DNA from: DASYSA01 sp036003885
GTDB lineage: Bacteria > Acidobacteriota > Blastocatellia > UBA7656
Assembly: GCA_036003885.1 (NCBI GenBank)
Contig: DASYSA010000692.1
Location: 1-6,875, forward strand
Direction: 5' to 3'
DNA: 6,875 nucleotides
Shown here: positions 4,628 through 6,875 of the stretch, piece after piece
Position numbering within the stretch: position 1 is the stretch's first letter
How the letters are laid out: every line of letters starts with the position of its first letter
Translations under genes and position numbers: made by a program
The notes under the pieces: model-generated
Database searches by the model: none
The model's input: the letters and a program-made list of their open reading frames with translations, nothing else
What the model was told of the DNA's origin: nothing

Positions 4628-6815
4628 AATGGTTTACAACTGTGATTTGAAGCTCGGTAGCCTTGCCCGACGCCCGGTTCCCCGCATAGTCCTCGGCGAC
4701 TATTCTCAAGGTGTAATTTCCGTCCAATAGATCAGAAGTTCGCAGCACTCCGTCGACCGCCTGCCCATCGCGAACGCGATTGGTGACTACCAACCTGAAC
4801 CGTGTCGCTCCCCCATAAGCACTCACTCCGCTGCCCTCGGCGTAGGCAACAAACACGGAAGAATCGTCAGGCGGCAACCGGTTGAACTCGATATTGATCA
4901 TCGGCTGCTCAAAACCCTTTACCGCTGCGCCATCCGTTCTGGTCAATTGATAACCAGCCTTGTATAGACCGAGCTTGCGCTGCTTCACGTTGCCGTCAAC
5001 TTTGTCATAAGCCGTGATAACAATGTCGACGTCGCCTGAGATGACGAGCCGTCCCTCCCGGGTCCGGCTGAAAGGCTCTCCCGACGCTGAGACGATTTCG
5101 ATGCCCTTAGGCTCCACCACGGGCGGAGTCGTATCGGTCAACTTCGGAAAGGGCAACTGAACCGGGTTGGCCTGCGCATTCCACGGACCCAGATTCAGAT
5201 GAACATGGTAGAGGCTGTTCAACGTGCCGATGAACTCTCCGACCCTGAATCGCGTGCCGCGTCGCACCCTCACACCCATGAGGTTACCCGTTTCATCGAC
5301 CCTCGTCTTGAACTTTGCCGCGTCTTGAATCTGGTCGCTCTTGTCTCGGCCGATGCGAACGTGGATGTAGCTGAACAATCCCACGTGAATGCCCTCGCTC
5401 GAAGCACGGTAATCCCAGTTTGGCAGAGGGCTGGTGACCTTCTCATCGACGACCGAGAGCACCGGGTCGCCCATATTGCCGCGAAGGTCTAACCCGCTAT
5501 GAAGGTGATTGAGCGCGATGCCGCCGGGCGCGCCCCGCGCTTCGCCCACCAATCCTGTCACCTCGTGCCACTGACCCTGGGGCTTCAACGGCCAGGGGAA
5601 TGATTGACCCAACTCAAGCAGTGAAGGTCCCAGTCGCGGGATGATCGAGTCGGGATCGCGCGAGTCCGATTCGGATGATGGTTGAATGAATTGCCGCGGC
5701 TGCTCCTCGACCAGGCTCGCTTCAGACGACGAAGGATCCGCGGGTGAGATCTTTCTGATCAGATAGTTTTGATTGTCGGCAACATAGACATTCCCCGGCC
5801 GGTCGATTGCAATGCCGCAAGGGCCATTGAACCTCGCGTATTTCCCTGCCCCGTCGCCGAACCCCGTGCCTGTGCCTGCGAATGTGGTGACCTCGCCCTC
5901 GGGTGTAATTCGGCGAATCCGGCCGCCGCCTTCATCAGTCACGAACAGGAAGCCGTCATACGTGATCGCGATACCAGTGGGCTGATTGAACCCTGCTTCT
6001 GTTCCCCATCCATCGTTATGACCCTGTTGTCCTCCGGCAAATGTGGTTACTTCCCCTGAGGGTGTGATCTTGCGGATCGCATCGTTGCCTGTATCAGCTA
6101 CGAAGAGATTGCCCTGACGATCGACGGCAACGCCGCAGGGAGTGTCAAACTGTGCCGCCTCTCCCGGACGGTTGATGAAACCTGGAGATCCCGTGCCGGC
6201 AAGCGTGCTCACGGTTCCGTCAGTCGCAATCTTACGAACGCGATCGTTATAGCTGTCGGCAACGAAAATGTTACCTCGATCATCGACCGCGACGCCGATG
6301 GGTCCATCAAACCGGCTCTGGCTGGCAGGTCCGTCTTTGAAACCCGATTCTCCGCTGCCTGCCACGGTCGTCACGTTCCCATCGACGTCGAGTCTGCGAA
6401 TGCGATTGTTCGAGGTATCAGCGATGATGACGCTGCCGCGCCTGTCGATGGCAAGTCCCGAAGGAGTGTTGAAGGATGCAGATTCGAGCTTGCCATCATC
6501 GAAGCCCTCTGATGATCCGGCGATCTTCGCAACGACTCCTTTGGTGGTGATCACCCTGATGGAATTGCTTCGGCCCCCGTCGGCCACGAAGACATTACCC
6601 TTGCTGTCGATTGCGAGGCCGAAGGGGTCACTGAAGCTGGCCGCCCGGTTCGGCCCGTCTTGAACCCCTGGAGCCCCGGAGCCCGCTAGAGTCACAACCA
6701 TTCCGATAGCATCCCGGCGAGTCGGTTGCCTCCTGGGATTGACGATAAAGTAGACGACGATGCTGGCTACGACAGGAAGGGAGAGGATGAGGACAGTCAA
6801 AAGAACTCTGCGCAT
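4626..6815 (-). CDS. Membrane-anchored NHL propeller fused to M23/LytM-like peptidase domain
   Basis: A 729-residue protein with a positively charged N-terminus and one hydrophobic segment (about residues 4-25), either a signal anchor or an uncleaved signal. Six NHL repeats follow (about 40-357), each with a G-x-A-x-D-x-x-G-N-x-x-V-A-D core, forming a likely six-bladed propeller. After a Ser/Glu/Asp-rich linker (about 358-400), residues about 425-555 match the M23/LytM zinc peptidase pattern. H439-x3-D443 (HSGLD) and H537-x-H539 (YHVHL) supply the metal ligands and general base, with GTRFRVGEFIG before the HxH as in LytM domains. Residues about 565-729 are beta-rich, with a terminal DGNYTLRIVAEDYAGN segment like FlgD or Ig-type modules. 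M23 enzymes cut glycyl or cross-link peptides in peptidoglycan; NHL propellers usually bind partners. The substrate here is unknown and activity is inferred from ligands only. The start at 6815 is the first possible one, because an in-frame TGA lies at 6819-6821; the ribosome site is weak. Confidence 0.85.
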   Translation of the reverse strand: MRRVLLTVLILSLPVVASIVVYFIVNPRRQPTRRDAIGMVVTLAGSGAPGVQDGPNRAASFSDPFGLAIDSKGNVFVADGGRSNSIRVITTKGVVAKIAGSSEGFDDGKLESASFNTPSGLAIDRRGSVIIADTSNNRIRRLDVDGNVTTVAGSGESGFKDGPASQSRFDGPIGVAVDDRGNIFVADSYNDRVRKIATDGTVSTLAGTGSPGFINRPGEAAQFDTPCGVAVDRQGNLFVADTGNDAIRKITPSGEVTTFAGGQQGHNDGWGTEAGFNQPTGIAITYDGFLFVTDEGGGRIRRITPEGEVTTFAGTGTGFGDGAGKYARFNGPCGIAIDRPGNVYVADNQNYLIRKISPADPSSSEASLVEEQPRQFIQPSSESDSRDPDSIIPRLGPSLLELGQSFPWPLKPQGQWHEVTGLVGEARGAPGGIALNHLHSGLDLRGNMGDPVLSVVDEKVTSPLPNWDYRASSEGIHVGLFSYIHVRIGRDKSDQIQDAAKFKTRVDETGNLMGVRVRRGTRFRVGEFIGTLNSLYHVHLNLGPWNAQANPVQLPFPKLTDTTPPVVEPKGIEIVSASGEPFSRTREGRLVISGDVDIVITAYDKVDGNVKQRKLGLYKAGYQLTRTDGAAVKGFEQPMINIEFNRLPPDDSSVFVAYAEGSGVSAYGGATRFRLVVTNRVRDGQAVDGVLRTSDLLDGNYTLRIVAEDYAGNRASGKATELQITVVNH
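5745..6698 (-). repeat. Six NHL blade repeats with a 162-base period
   Basis: The codons for the blade core recur at plus-strand positions near 5802, 5962, 6120, 6282, 6444 and 6606, that is, every 158 to 162 bases. The related cores include GTCGATTGC, ATCGACGGC and ATCGACCGC. Each repeat ends in a T-x-A-G-x-G-x-x-G-F-x-D-G linker in the protein. The even period points to tandem duplication of one blade of about 54 residues. Confidence 0.8.
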
Positions 6816-6875
6816 TGATCAGTTCGAAGAGCCGGCGTGGGCGATCAAAGCTCTCCGGGACCTCCACAGATGATC

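Noticed and set aside
6628..6867. Minus-strand frame starting at GTG upstream of the NHL-M23 gene
   Set aside because: It runs out of frame through the signal-anchor and first NHL repeat of the real gene and shows no domain of its own.

Overview
The window looks like chromosomal DNA of a moderately GC-rich, Gram-negative-type bacterium with many exported beta-propeller proteins. Secreted YCF48/Asp-box and NHL propellers, a PA-domain M28 peptidase and a small single-RRM RNA-binding protein would fit Acidobacteriota (for example Blastocatellia). That placement is inferred from gene content only; there is no taxonomic marker in the window. I see no phage, transposon, CRISPR or defence genes.

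Layout. Bases 1-550 hold no convincing protein gene. They contain an imperfect hairpin (270-295), a doubtful 36-codon minus-strand ORF (358-468) and a short degenerate GGATTTA-type repeat (466-503). A complete tRNA-Val(CAC) gene follows at 551-623. The next 270 bases are non-coding, with a partial look-alike of the tRNA T-arm (661-677) and nested inverted repeats (648-778). Two plus-strand genes follow: a secreted six-Asp-box YCF48-like propeller (891-2177) and, 125 bases later, an exported M28 zinc peptidase with a PA domain and a complete set of metal ligands (2303-4012). A strong symmetrical terminator (4041-4067) separates them from two minus-strand genes. The first of these is a glycine-rich RRM protein (start reassigned to 4428), with a predicted sigma70-type promoter and a GC-rich leader hairpin. 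The second, upstream of it, is a 729-residue membrane-anchored protein joining an NHL propeller to an M23/LytM-like peptidase domain and C-terminal beta-rich domains (4626-6815).

How the genes relate. The two plus-strand genes may be co-transcribed, and both products should act outside the cytoplasm. The NHL-M23 protein should also lie outside the inner membrane, where a peptidoglycan or peptide substrate is plausible. The RRM protein is cytoplasmic and probably independently regulated through its roughly 140-base leader. The link between the three exported proteins is location, not a known pathway. The most unusual item is the NHL-M23 fusion; the rest is mostly ordinary chromosome with some interesting non-coding structure.
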